Below are positions 15,692 to 23,332 of a DNA stretch of 45,458 bases, in pieces; position 1 is the first letter of the stretch; every line of letters begins with the position of its first letter. This DNA comes from Chitinophagales bacterium (GTDB taxonomy: Bacteria > Bacteroidota > Bacteroidia > Chitinophagales > CAIODY01): contig CANFST010000020.1 in the NCBI GenBank assembly GCA_947449695.1, positions 1-45,458 on the forward strand. The letters run 5' to 3'. The notes beneath the pieces are model-generated. The model saw only the letters and a program-made list of their open reading frames with translations. It ran no database searches and was not told where the DNA came from. Made by a program: the position numbers and the translations under genes.

Positions 15692-18184
15692 TTACCAACT
15701 ATGTTTTAAAATGTTATATTTTTCAATGCCAATTTTTAATTGCAATGGATGATGGGTTTCATTAGCTGCCGAACCTACCAGATAAAATCCGATTTTAAAT
15801 TTGTCTAAGCCAACACGAAAAATTTTCTCTAACCCTACAAATAATTCAGCATATTGCAAATTGCGTTCAGGTGCGTACAAAATTCCACCACCGCCAACTT
15901 CTAGCAATTTTAACTTTTTAATGAAAGGAATCTTGTTGATTATTGCACCATTGAATTCTTGCAACACATGCAATTCGTAATACCAATTAAACAAAGCGAA
16001 AGAAGAATCTAATGCTTGAAAATTTCTTGTAGGGCTTGAGAATAAAAAAGGGTCACCTTTTCGCATAAATTTATCATCTACAAGTTGTAAATTTTTTGTG
16101 TTTACAAATTTACCTGTAGAAAAATTAACAGTTAAAATACCTGCTAATCCTAATGTTCGGCGTTGTCGCAAACCAAATTCTAGGTAATCAAAGTTAGTAG
16201 TGCTATTAAAAACACCTTCAATTCCTTTGCGCCATAAACCATAAAATGTTGGATAACGTGAGCCTAAGATTATTTTCTGCAAAGGCTCATGCAAATATTT
16301 TTGCGCTGGGGTGTAATCGAATTCAATGCGATTGTAAAAAGCGTTGTAGGATGGAAATGTTCGAATGGTTTGGTTAGCAAAATCAGATTTTACAGTATCT
16401 GATTTTAATACATTCTCAAAAGCATGAGTCAGTTTATAATTGCTTAAATCGCTGCGCATCGAAAATTGCAATTCATTGATCAAGTAAAATCCATTCAGCA
16501 ATTCGGTTGAATGTGTTATATCCAGTTTGTTATCCTGATAAAAATTACCTCTTTGAAACAAATTCAAATAAGCATCATTGTAGTTGATTAAATCAAAATT
16601 ATGTCCCACCTCAATGGTGTAAAACGAACGATGATATGGGTTGTACATCTTTGAGAAAATAACCGTTCCTCTAAAATCTTTATTCAACAAGCCATAAGTG
16701 ATGTTAGAATTGATGTTGATGAATTTCTTATTGGCAAACCGTTTTTGATAACTTACATAATCGCCCAATCGCATTCCACCGATAAATAGAAAATTCGGAA
16801 TCATTAAGAGTAGTGGACTGATTTCAATTGTTCGTTCTTTTATGTGATTGTTAAAAGTTAAGCCATTCCAAGCAATGCGCCCAAAAGTAATTTTGTTGGT
16901 AGCCTTATCTATGCTATCTAAATATTTATTGCTGTGTGTGATTTGATAAATGCTATCATTGTGTCGGATAAATTTGATTTCCTTTGGTTGCAAAGGCTCG
17001 GTTCTGATTTGTTTCCAAAACAATGAATCGTGTAAATAAGCCGAATCAGTTGTGTAGCCAATTTCATTGCCAAAGAATTTTTTTGGAAATTTTTTCTGCA
17101 ATTCATAGTCCTTGTAGCTCACACTGGTATTGCTTTTCAACTTGCCTTCGTCAGTATTAGAATAATAAGTGAAGGTTTGATTTTGCAACAACCATTTGTT
17201 TTGTTGAAGTTCAAAATTCTGAACCACTTTAAAATAATCATACTGCGGTAAGTGGTACGATGGAAATTCTAATTCTAACTTTTTAACTACCCAAATACTA
17301 TCCATAATGATGGCAGTGCCGCTCACTAAAGCGTTGCCTAATTTGCTGGGTGAAATTTTTATTTTGTAATAATGATGCCCTCCTTCATCATACGTTTGCA
17401 ATAATTTGAAACGATACGCAATTAAGCCGCTGTAGCTGAATGGCGAAAGAAATGGGGTGGTGGAAATGCCTTTGGCGTAAATCAGGTTTTTGTAAAAGTT
17501 AAAATCTCCATCGGTCGTATTCAGATAAAATAATCGTTTTGTGTCACCATATTTTTTTATGCCAGTTTTGATTTGTTTAATTTTGTCGGGATATGAAAAG
17601 TTGTATTGAATTGCCACTTCAGCCATGTTCAGCCCGGCATATTCATCCATATTCTTTTTCTTTGAGGTATCAATTTTCTGCGGCGAAAAAAACAAACTTA
17701 TTTTGTTTGAATCACGTTTCGATTTTTCATTTTGCTCAATGGCTTTAATGTATAAATTGCACGAATAATTTTTATCAGGAAATTCTAAAGAGTCTTTATG
17801 AGCAATCACTTTGCGTATTATTTCAGCACCTCTGTCTTTTTTTGATGCTGAAATCTTCACAACATTTAATTGCGTATTAGATGCATTTTCAAGTAAAATA
17901 TTTTGTTTTAAATTTATTTTATCTAATACAACTGTTATCACTTGAGTTTTATAGCCAACCAGCGAAACTATTAAATCATACTTTCCTTCTTTTAAAGTAA
18001 ATTCGTAATTTCCTTTCGCATCTGCAATTTTACCGAGTTGCTCTTCTTTTACTTCAATGCTGGCATAGGGTAGAGGTTCTAAATTAGTATTAGTAATAGT
18101 TCCAAATACTTTAATAGGTTGTGCAAATGCATTATTCAGCAATAAAAAAATAATAAAAGAAGGAAATAGCCAACGCAAAATCAT
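15692..18184 (-). CDS. DUF5686 and carboxypeptidase-regulatory-like domain protein (outer-membrane barrel)
   Basis: 830 residues. A signal peptide (about 1-21) is followed by a carboxypeptidase-D regulatory-like beta-sandwich at about 22-105 (VFGTITNTNLEPLPYASIEV, then KGNYEFTLKEGKYDLIVSLVGYKTQ). A long DUF5686 region follows. The C-terminal part has many alternating aromatic strands and ends in HPLQLKIGIEKYNILKHSW, consistent with an outer-membrane beta-barrel closing on an aromatic residue. It lacks a TonB box and plug, so it is not a SusC-type receptor. Function is not established for the family. It is the first gene of an operon with the rhomboid protease, and divergent from the metal regulator operon. 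Confidence 0.85.
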   Translation of the reverse strand: MILRWLFPSFIIFLLLNNAFAQPIKVFGTITNTNLEPLPYASIEVKEEQLGKIADAKGNYEFTLKEGKYDLIVSLVGYKTQVITVVLDKINLKQNILLENASNTQLNVVKISASKKDRGAEIIRKVIAHKDSLEFPDKNYSCNLYIKAIEQNEKSKRDSNKISLFFSPQKIDTSKKKNMDEYAGLNMAEVAIQYNFSYPDKIKQIKTGIKKYGDTKRLFYLNTTDGDFNFYKNLIYAKGISTTPFLSPFSYSGLIAYRFKLLQTYDEGGHHYYKIKISPSKLGNALVSGTAIIMDSIWVVKKLELEFPSYHLPQYDYFKVVQNFELQQNKWLLQNQTFTYYSNTDEGKLKSNTSVSYKDYELQKKFPKKFFGNEIGYTTDSAYLHDSLFWKQIRTEPLQPKEIKFIRHNDSIYQITHSNKYLDSIDKATNKITFGRIAWNGLTFNNHIKERTIEISPLLLMIPNFLFIGGMRLGDYVSYQKRFANKKFININSNITYGLLNKDFRGTVIFSKMYNPYHRSFYTIEVGHNFDLINYNDAYLNLFQRGNFYQDNKLDITHSTELLNGFYLINELQFSMRSDLSNYKLTHAFENVLKSDTVKSDFANQTIRTFPSYNAFYNRIEFDYTPAQKYLHEPLQKIILGSRYPTFYGLWRKGIEGVFNSTTNFDYLEFGLRQRRTLGLAGILTVNFSTGKFVNTKNLQLVDDKFMRKGDPFLFSSPTRNFQALDSSFALFNWYYELHVLQEFNGAIINKIPFIKKLKLLEVGGGGILYAPERNLQYAELFVGLEKIFRVGLDKFKIGFYLVGSAANETHHPLQLKIGIEKYNILKHSW

Positions 18185-18278
18185 GCAGTCAAAAATACTA
18201 TGAAAAACTATTTTATTTGAAAATAATGAAGCTTTAACATTTTAAAAATTACAAAAAAGAGATTGGTATAAATTTATT

Positions 18279-18294
18279 TTTAGATTTGCCTAAA
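18279..18294. promoter_or_regulatory. DtxR/MntR-like operator overlapping a -7 box
   Basis: TTTAG-atttgc-CTAAA is an inverted repeat. Its core TTAGATTTGCCTAA resembles the DtxR-type box TTAGGTTAGCCTAA. The same bases contain TAGATTTG (18281-18288), a perfect TAnnTTTG -7 box 31 bases before the regulator gene. Binding of the metal-loaded regulator would block RNA polymerase directly. A TTG at 18263-18265 is a possible but short-spaced (15 base) -33. Confidence 0.65.
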
Positions 18295-18318
18295 TATTAA
18301 TTTATACTAATAAAAATT

Positions 18319-18975
18319 ATGGCTAATACAACTGCGGAAGAAAATTATATAAAAGCAATTTTTCATTTAAGTAAAAATGAAAAGACCGCTATTAATACCA
18401 ATGCCATAGCTAATGAATTGGATACTGCTGCTGCCACGGTGACTGATATGGTAAAAAAACTTGCCGATAAAAGATTAATAAAGTATGAACCATATAAAGG
18501 CGTTATGTTGAGTAAAAGTGGTTTATCTATTGCTGGTAAAATTGTTAGGAAGCATAGACTTTGGGAAACATTTTTGCTTGAAAAGCTAAATTTTAAATGG
18601 GATGAGGTACATGAGATTGCTGAACAATTGGAACATATTCAAAGTGATGAGTTAATTAACAGACTAGATGCTTTCCTTAACTATCCTAAAACTGACCCTC
18701 ATGGAGATGTTATTCCAGATGAAAATGGAAATTTTAATTTAATAGCTACTCAATCGCTAAAAGAGTCTAGTAAACATGCTGTACACGTTTTGATGAGTGT
18801 TGCAGACCAATCGGTTTCATTTTTGAAAATGCTGGATAAATTGAAAATTAAAATTGGTAGTAGAATAAAAATTATTGAAGTACATCAGTTTGATGGTTCG
18901 ATGCAAGTGAAAATTGATAATCAGTCTGTTGTTAATATTTCAGAACAATTAGCTAAAAATTTAATTGTGAAATGA
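18319..18975 (+). CDS. mntR: DtxR-family metal-dependent transcriptional regulator (MntR-like)
   Basis: 218 residues with the DtxR plan. An N-terminal winged helix (TAEENYIKAIFHLS, then NANAIANELDTAAATVTDMV type block, about 1-70) is followed by the dimerisation and metal domain with RKHRLWETFLLEKLNFKWDE and VHEIAEQLEHIQSDELINRL. PKTDPHGDVIPDENG is the conserved Asp/His/Pro loop. A C-terminal FeoA/SH3-like part starts near SVSFLKMLDKL. It overlaps the Nramp transporter gene by 4 bases (ATGA), so it most likely controls manganese or iron uptake and its own expression through the box at 18279. Mn versus Fe cannot be settled from sequence. Confidence 0.93.
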   Translation: MANTTAEENYIKAIFHLSKNEKTAINTNAIANELDTAAATVTDMVKKLADKRLIKYEPYKGVMLSKSGLSIAGKIVRKHRLWETFLLEKLNFKWDEVHEIAEQLEHIQSDELINRLDAFLNYPKTDPHGDVIPDENGNFNLIATQSLKESSKHAVHVLMSVADQSVSFLKMLDKLKIKIGSRIKIIEVHQFDGSMQVKIDNQSVVNISEQLAKNLIVK

Positions 18976-20417
18976 AAAGCAAATTAGACATGTCAAAATC
19001 ACTTGATGAGGTTAATAGCACTATAAAAACTAAAGCAACTGGAAGTTTTATTAAAAAATTTTTAGCCTTTAGTGGTCCAGCATATTTAATTAGTGTTGGT
19101 TATATGGATCCGGGCAATTGGGCAACCGATATAGCAGGTGGAAGTCAGTTTGGTTATCAGCTATTATGGGTTTTATTGATGAGTAATGGGATGGCTTTAT
19201 TATTACAAACATTATCAACCAGATTAGGATTGGTAACTGGGTTGGATTTAGCGCAGGCATCAAGAAAATATTATCCTAAACTGCTAAACATTCCATTGTT
19301 TTTACTGGCTCAAGTTGCAATTATCGCTTGTGATTTGGCAGAAGTGTTAGGGTTTGCTATTGGCTTGAAACTATTAACAGGTTTAAGTTTGATGAACGGG
19401 GTAATCATCAGTATTTTAGATACTTTTATTATTTTATTATTGCAGCAATATGGTATTCGAAAATTAGAAGCATTTATAATTTCTTTAGTTGCAATCATTG
19501 GTCTATCTTTTTTAATTGAATTGTTCTTTTCTCAACCAGATTTGCATCAGGTAGCAAATGGATTAATGCCTTCTTCACTTTCACCCGATGCTTTATTAAT
19601 AGCAATCGGAATTATAGGAGCTACAGTGATGCCACATAATTTGTATTTACATTCTGCATTGGTTCAAACTCGAACTATTAATCGAGATGATAAAGCACAT
19701 CTTAAAACGGCATTGAAATTCAATTTTATTGATTCATTGTTCGCTTTAAATTTAGCTTTTTTAGTAAATGCTGCAATTTTGATTTTAGCAGCATCCGTTT
19801 TTTATATTCATGGGATGAATCAAATTGCAGATATTGTTGATGCACACCGTTTATTGCAATCTTTATTAGGCAGTAAAATAGCTCCTGTTTTATTTGCAGT
19901 TGCTTTAATTGCAAGTGGTCAAAGTAGCACTATTACTGGTACTTTGGCTGGGCAAATTATCACGGAAGGTTACTTGGACTTAAAAATGAAACCTTGGTTA
20001 AGGCGATTTTTGACTAGGAGCCTTGCAATTTTACCTGCAATAGGCACATTGATTTTTTGGGGTGAAAGCAAAATTACTTCTCTTCTTATTTTAAGTCAAG
20101 TTGTATTGAGTATGCAATTAGGTTTTGCAATTATCCCACTTATACATTTTGTAAGCAATAAAACATGGATGAATGAATTTGTAATTAAAAATTGGGTAAA
20201 AGTATTGTCGTGGTTTTGTGCAACAATTATTTTGGTTTTAAATATTCAATTAGTGGCAACCAATTTATCTGCTTGGTTGAAGCAAGATGATGGTTTTTGG
20301 ATTTCTGCATTCAAGTATGGTTGCCTGCTCCTCGTAATTGCTGCATTTTGCTTATTATTGTACATCATCATTTATCCGCTTTTAAGGAAAAAACAATCCG
20401 AAAATGATATTAAATAA
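18972..20417 (+). CDS. mntH: Nramp-family divalent metal ion transporter
   Basis: Proton-coupled importer of Mn2+/Fe2+ in the inner membrane. 481 residues with about 11 transmembrane helices. The metal-binding DPGN motif is at residues 46-49 (GYMDPGNWATDIAGGS) and the helix 6 MPHN motif at 220-223 (ATVMPHNLYLHSALVQT); these two supply the canonical Asp, Asn and Met metal ligands. SGQSSTITGTLAGQIITEG is the typical loop near helix 8. The start overlaps the regulator's stop by 4 bases. Its own 3' end overlaps the next gene by 14 bases, so all three genes form one operon. Confidence 0.95.
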   Translation: MKSKLDMSKSLDEVNSTIKTKATGSFIKKFLAFSGPAYLISVGYMDPGNWATDIAGGSQFGYQLLWVLLMSNGMALLLQTLSTRLGLVTGLDLAQASRKYYPKLLNIPLFLLAQVAIIACDLAEVLGFAIGLKLLTGLSLMNGVIISILDTFIILLLQQYGIRKLEAFIISLVAIIGLSFLIELFFSQPDLHQVANGLMPSSLSPDALLIAIGIIGATVMPHNLYLHSALVQTRTINRDDKAHLKTALKFNFIDSLFALNLAFLVNAAILILAASVFYIHGMNQIADIVDAHRLLQSLLGSKIAPVLFAVALIASGQSSTITGTLAGQIITEGYLDLKMKPWLRRFLTRSLAILPAIGTLIFWGESKITSLLILSQVVLSMQLGFAIIPLIHFVSNKTWMNEFVIKNWVKVLSWFCATIILVLNIQLVATNLSAWLKQDDGFWISAFKYGCLLLVIAAFCLLLYIIIYPLLRKKQSENDIK

Positions 20418-20796
20418 ATTTAAAATTGGCGATGTAAAAACTTTTAGCCATATAGTTACTCAATTAGATGCAGCTACATTTGAAAGTGGTAATGTTCATA
20501 TGGTTTATAGCACTTTTGCTTTAGCTCGTGATACTGAATGGTGTTGCAGACTTTTTGTATTAGACATGAAAGAACCAGATGAAGAAGGTATTGGTACATT
20601 TATCAATGTTCAACATCAATCTCCTGCATTAATTGGGCAACAGGCCAATTTTACTGCAACTTTAAAATTAGTCGATAAAAATTTGATTGTATGTAGTTTC
20701 ATTGTTAAAGTTGGAGATAGAATAGTTGCTATCGGTGAGCAAGGACAAAAAATATTAAAAAAAGATAGGATTGAATTGCTTTTCAATAGCCTCTAA
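20404..20796 (+). CDS. Hotdog-fold thioesterase-like protein (FlK-like)
   Basis: 130 residues, one hotdog fold. GIGTFINVQHQSPALIGQQANFTATLKLVDKN matches the pattern of FlK-type acyl-CoA thioesterases (V-G-T-x-x-x-V-x-H-x-x-x-T/S-P-x-G), including the histidine. SFIVKVGDRIVAIGEQGQKIL matches the following strand pair. It overlaps the end of mntH by 14 bases and is therefore part of the metal-uptake operon. Why a thioesterase-like protein is coupled to a metal transporter is unclear. Substrate unknown. Confidence 0.7.
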   Translation: MILNKFKIGDVKTFSHIVTQLDAATFESGNVHMVYSTFALARDTEWCCRLFVLDMKEPDEEGIGTFINVQHQSPALIGQQANFTATLKLVDKNLIVCSFIVKVGDRIVAIGEQGQKILKKDRIELLFNSL

Positions 20797-20849
20797 ATTA
20801 AATTTTAAAATAATTAGCTGAAAAGTTTTTATAAATAAAATTTCAAACA

Positions 20850-20857
20850 TACATTTG
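20850..20857 (+). promoter_or_regulatory. -7 box of tRNA-Phe
   Basis: TACATTTGCGC matches TAnnTTTG and ends 14 bases before the mature tRNA. No -33 TTTG is evident at the usual distance. Confidence 0.55.
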
Positions 20858-20871
20858 CGCTCCGAAAAAAT

Positions 20872-20947
20872 GGTGCGGTAGCTCAGTTGGTAGAGCAATG
20901 GACTGAAAATCCATGTGTCGCCGGTTCAACCCCGGCCCACACCACCA
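20872..20947 (+). tRNA. tRNA-Phe (GAA), CCA encoded
   Basis: 76-base cloverleaf: D arm GCTCAGTTGGTAGAGC, anticodon stem ATGGA/TCCAT with loop CTGAAAA (anticodon GAA), T arm GCCGG-TTCAACC-CCGGC. The acceptor strands GGTGCGG and CCACACC leave one C-A mismatch at position 5:68. Discriminator is A and CCA is encoded. A terminator follows at once. Confidence 0.95.
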
Positions 20948-20950
20948 CGT

Positions 20951-20983
20951 AAAAAAGCCCTCACTAATTGTTAGGGCTTTTTT
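20951..20983 (+). terminator. Terminator of tRNA-Phe
   Basis: Stem AAAAAAGCCCT / AGGGCTTTTTT with a short internal loop, starting 3 bases past the encoded CCA. The downstream T-run fits plus-strand termination; the matching A-run allows the reverse too. Confidence 0.85.
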
Positions 20984-21118
20984 ATTCCATTTTCTTTTTA
21001 AGTGGTTTAATTTTATTTTATGGACACTATTTCCAGAAACTGTTAATTTTACTTATAGTTTAATTACTTCAACTGTATTTAGATACCTTTATTTTGTGAA
21101 CACAAAATTACAAACGCG

Positions 21119-23329
21119 ATGAAAGTTCGTTATAAAATATTGGTGCTAATTGCGGCATTCCTTCTTTTTTTCATTGGTTCTATAATCGTTTTTAATATTT
21201 CAATTGGCGATAGAAGCAACGTGATACTTGAACAACGTTTGTTAGAAACCAGAGAAGATTATTCAAAAGCATTAAATAACAGCCTTACTCCAATAAAAAT
21301 ATTTATTGATGAAGATACCAGATGGGATGAAATGATAGATTTTGTAAACGGTAAGAAAGATACTACCTGGCTAAAAGAGAGTTTTATTAACTCAGCTCTA
21401 AAGTTGGGAATTAATTATGTTGTTGTTTTGGATAAAAACTTTCAAGCTAAATATGCTAAAGATTTAACTAATGGGAAATTGGATGTATTAGGATTAACTT
21501 TTGATGACTATTTAAAGCACTTGAGCGAACATCAAAGCACTAATTTTTTTATAAGCCATAATAATCAGTTAATTCGGGTAGTGGCATCACCTGTTCAACC
21601 AAGTACGGATGAGGATAGAAAAACTACACCTCAAGGATATGTAATAGTTGGTGAGCCAATTAATGAAAGTAAATTATCAACTATTCAAAAACTATTAACT
21701 GGTGTGCAATTAGAACTTAATTTATCTGAAATAATTGATTTGAATCCACCATCATTAAATACTAAAACAGGGGATATAATTTATTCTGAATCTGTAACTG
21801 ATTTTAACAAAAAGCAGGTTGCAATAATTACCATAAAGAAAAATACACCTATTCTTACAAAGTTTAATCAAGTCTTTAAAGATTCTCTCTGGATATTTAT
21901 CAATGGTTGTATCATATTAATGATGATACTTTTTTATTTAGTAAACAGATGGGTAAATAAACCATTAGCTAATATTGAATATGCTTTGAACACTGGCAAT
22001 AATTCTTCTTTACAATCGCTACAGCAAGATAAATCAGAATTTGGTGAGGTGTCAAGATTAATCAATCAATCGAATCAACAAAAAGAGGTTTTACAACAAG
22101 AAATAGAAATCAGAAGGAAATCGGAACAAGCACTGCAAAAAGCTTTGGAGGAAGTTAAAATTGCTAATTACGAAAAAGATAAAGCTGAACAAGCAGATTT
22201 AGCTAAATCGCTTTTCCTTTCAACCATGAGTCATGAAATTCGAACACCAATCAATGGTGTAATCGGGATTGCTCACTTATTGTTAGCTGAGCATCCTACT
22301 GCAAGTCAGGAGCGTTATCTTAAATTATTAGAGTTTTCTGCAAAGCACTTAAAATCTTTGGTTGATGATATATTAGATTTTTCTAAAATCGAATCGGGCA
22401 AAATTGAATTTTCGAAATCAACTTTTAATTTATCATCTCTTGTTCAGGATATTTATTTAACTCACCAACTCAGAGCACTTGAGAAAAAAATAGAATTAAA
22501 AGTAGAACATGATGATAGTTTAAGAAACTATTTGATTGGCGATAACTTAAGACTAAGTCAAATACTTACCAATCTTTTGTCGAACGCTATCAAGTTTACA
22601 GAAAAGGGTTTTGTGAGTATTAAATACGAAGTCGTAGAATCAACTCCAACCGAAAAGATTATTCATTTTACCGTAAAAGATACTGGCATTGGTATTAGCG
22701 AAGAACATATTGACACTGTTTTTTCTCACTTTACACAAGCCAATATGGAAATTAATAGAAAATATGGTGGTACTGGTTTGGGATTGGCTATAAGTCAGAA
22801 GTTAATTGAGTTGCAAGGGGGAAATATTTCAGTAGATAGCCAATTAGGTGTGGGTTCTACCTTTCATGTCAGCATGAAATTTGCAATTGCTGGTTCATTA
22901 ACTAATGAAAATAAAATAAACACTTCATCGTACAAAAAAGACCTTGATAAAATGAATGTGCTGGTTGCTGAAGATAATAATATCAATGCTTTTGTGGTAA
23001 AACAATTTTTGTCAAAATGGAATGTTGGACGAATGGACTTTGCTATGAATGGGCAAGAAGCATTAGATAAGATAAATATGAACGATGATTATGATATTGT
23101 ACTGATGGATTTGCAAATGCCAATTGTAGATGGATACGAAGCAACCAGACAAATACGAGCTCATTCAAAAGATAGCATTAAAAATATTCCGATCATTGCG
23201 CTAAGTGCAGATGCATCATCGGATACAAGAGAAAATACAAAAAATTTAGGTTTTAATAGCTACATCACAAAACCATTTGACCCAGATGAATTGTTTCGTG
23301 AGATGATTAAAACTACAGTTGGGTTGTAA
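21119..23329 (+). CDS. Hybrid sensor histidine kinase with CHASE4-like sensor and receiver
   Basis: 736 residues. One membrane helix (about 5-27) leads to a periplasmic sensor with CHASE4 features (DEDTRWDEMIDFVNGKKDTT, NYVVVLDKNFQ), then a second helix (about 258-280, FINGCIILMMILFYLV). A coiled coil follows, then the HisKA domain with phospho-acceptor His372 (STMSHEIRTPINGVIG). The HATPase domain has NLLSNAIKFT (N box), DTGIGIS (G1) and GGTGLGLAISQKL (G2). A C-terminal receiver carries Asp664 in DIVLMDLQMP. The protein should autophosphorylate and relay to its own receiver, but there is no HPt domain or output regulator nearby. It ends 3 bases from the convergent copper ATPase gene; the signal is unknown. 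Confidence 0.93.
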   Translation: MKVRYKILVLIAAFLLFFIGSIIVFNISIGDRSNVILEQRLLETREDYSKALNNSLTPIKIFIDEDTRWDEMIDFVNGKKDTTWLKESFINSALKLGINYVVVLDKNFQAKYAKDLTNGKLDVLGLTFDDYLKHLSEHQSTNFFISHNNQLIRVVASPVQPSTDEDRKTTPQGYVIVGEPINESKLSTIQKLLTGVQLELNLSEIIDLNPPSLNTKTGDIIYSESVTDFNKKQVAIITIKKNTPILTKFNQVFKDSLWIFINGCIILMMILFYLVNRWVNKPLANIEYALNTGNNSSLQSLQQDKSEFGEVSRLINQSNQQKEVLQQEIEIRRKSEQALQKALEEVKIANYEKDKAEQADLAKSLFLSTMSHEIRTPINGVIGIAHLLLAEHPTASQERYLKLLEFSAKHLKSLVDDILDFSKIESGKIEFSKSTFNLSSLVQDIYLTHQLRALEKKIELKVEHDDSLRNYLIGDNLRLSQILTNLLSNAIKFTEKGFVSIKYEVVESTPTEKIIHFTVKDTGIGISEEHIDTVFSHFTQANMEINRKYGGTGLGLAISQKLIELQGGNISVDSQLGVGSTFHVSMKFAIAGSLTNENKINTSSYKKDLDKMNVLVAEDNNINAFVVKQFLSKWNVGRMDFAMNGQEALDKINMNDDYDIVLMDLQMPIVDGYEATRQIRAHSKDSIKNIPIIALSADASSDTRENTKNLGFNSYITKPFDPDELFREMIKTTVGL

Positions 23330-23332
23330 AAG

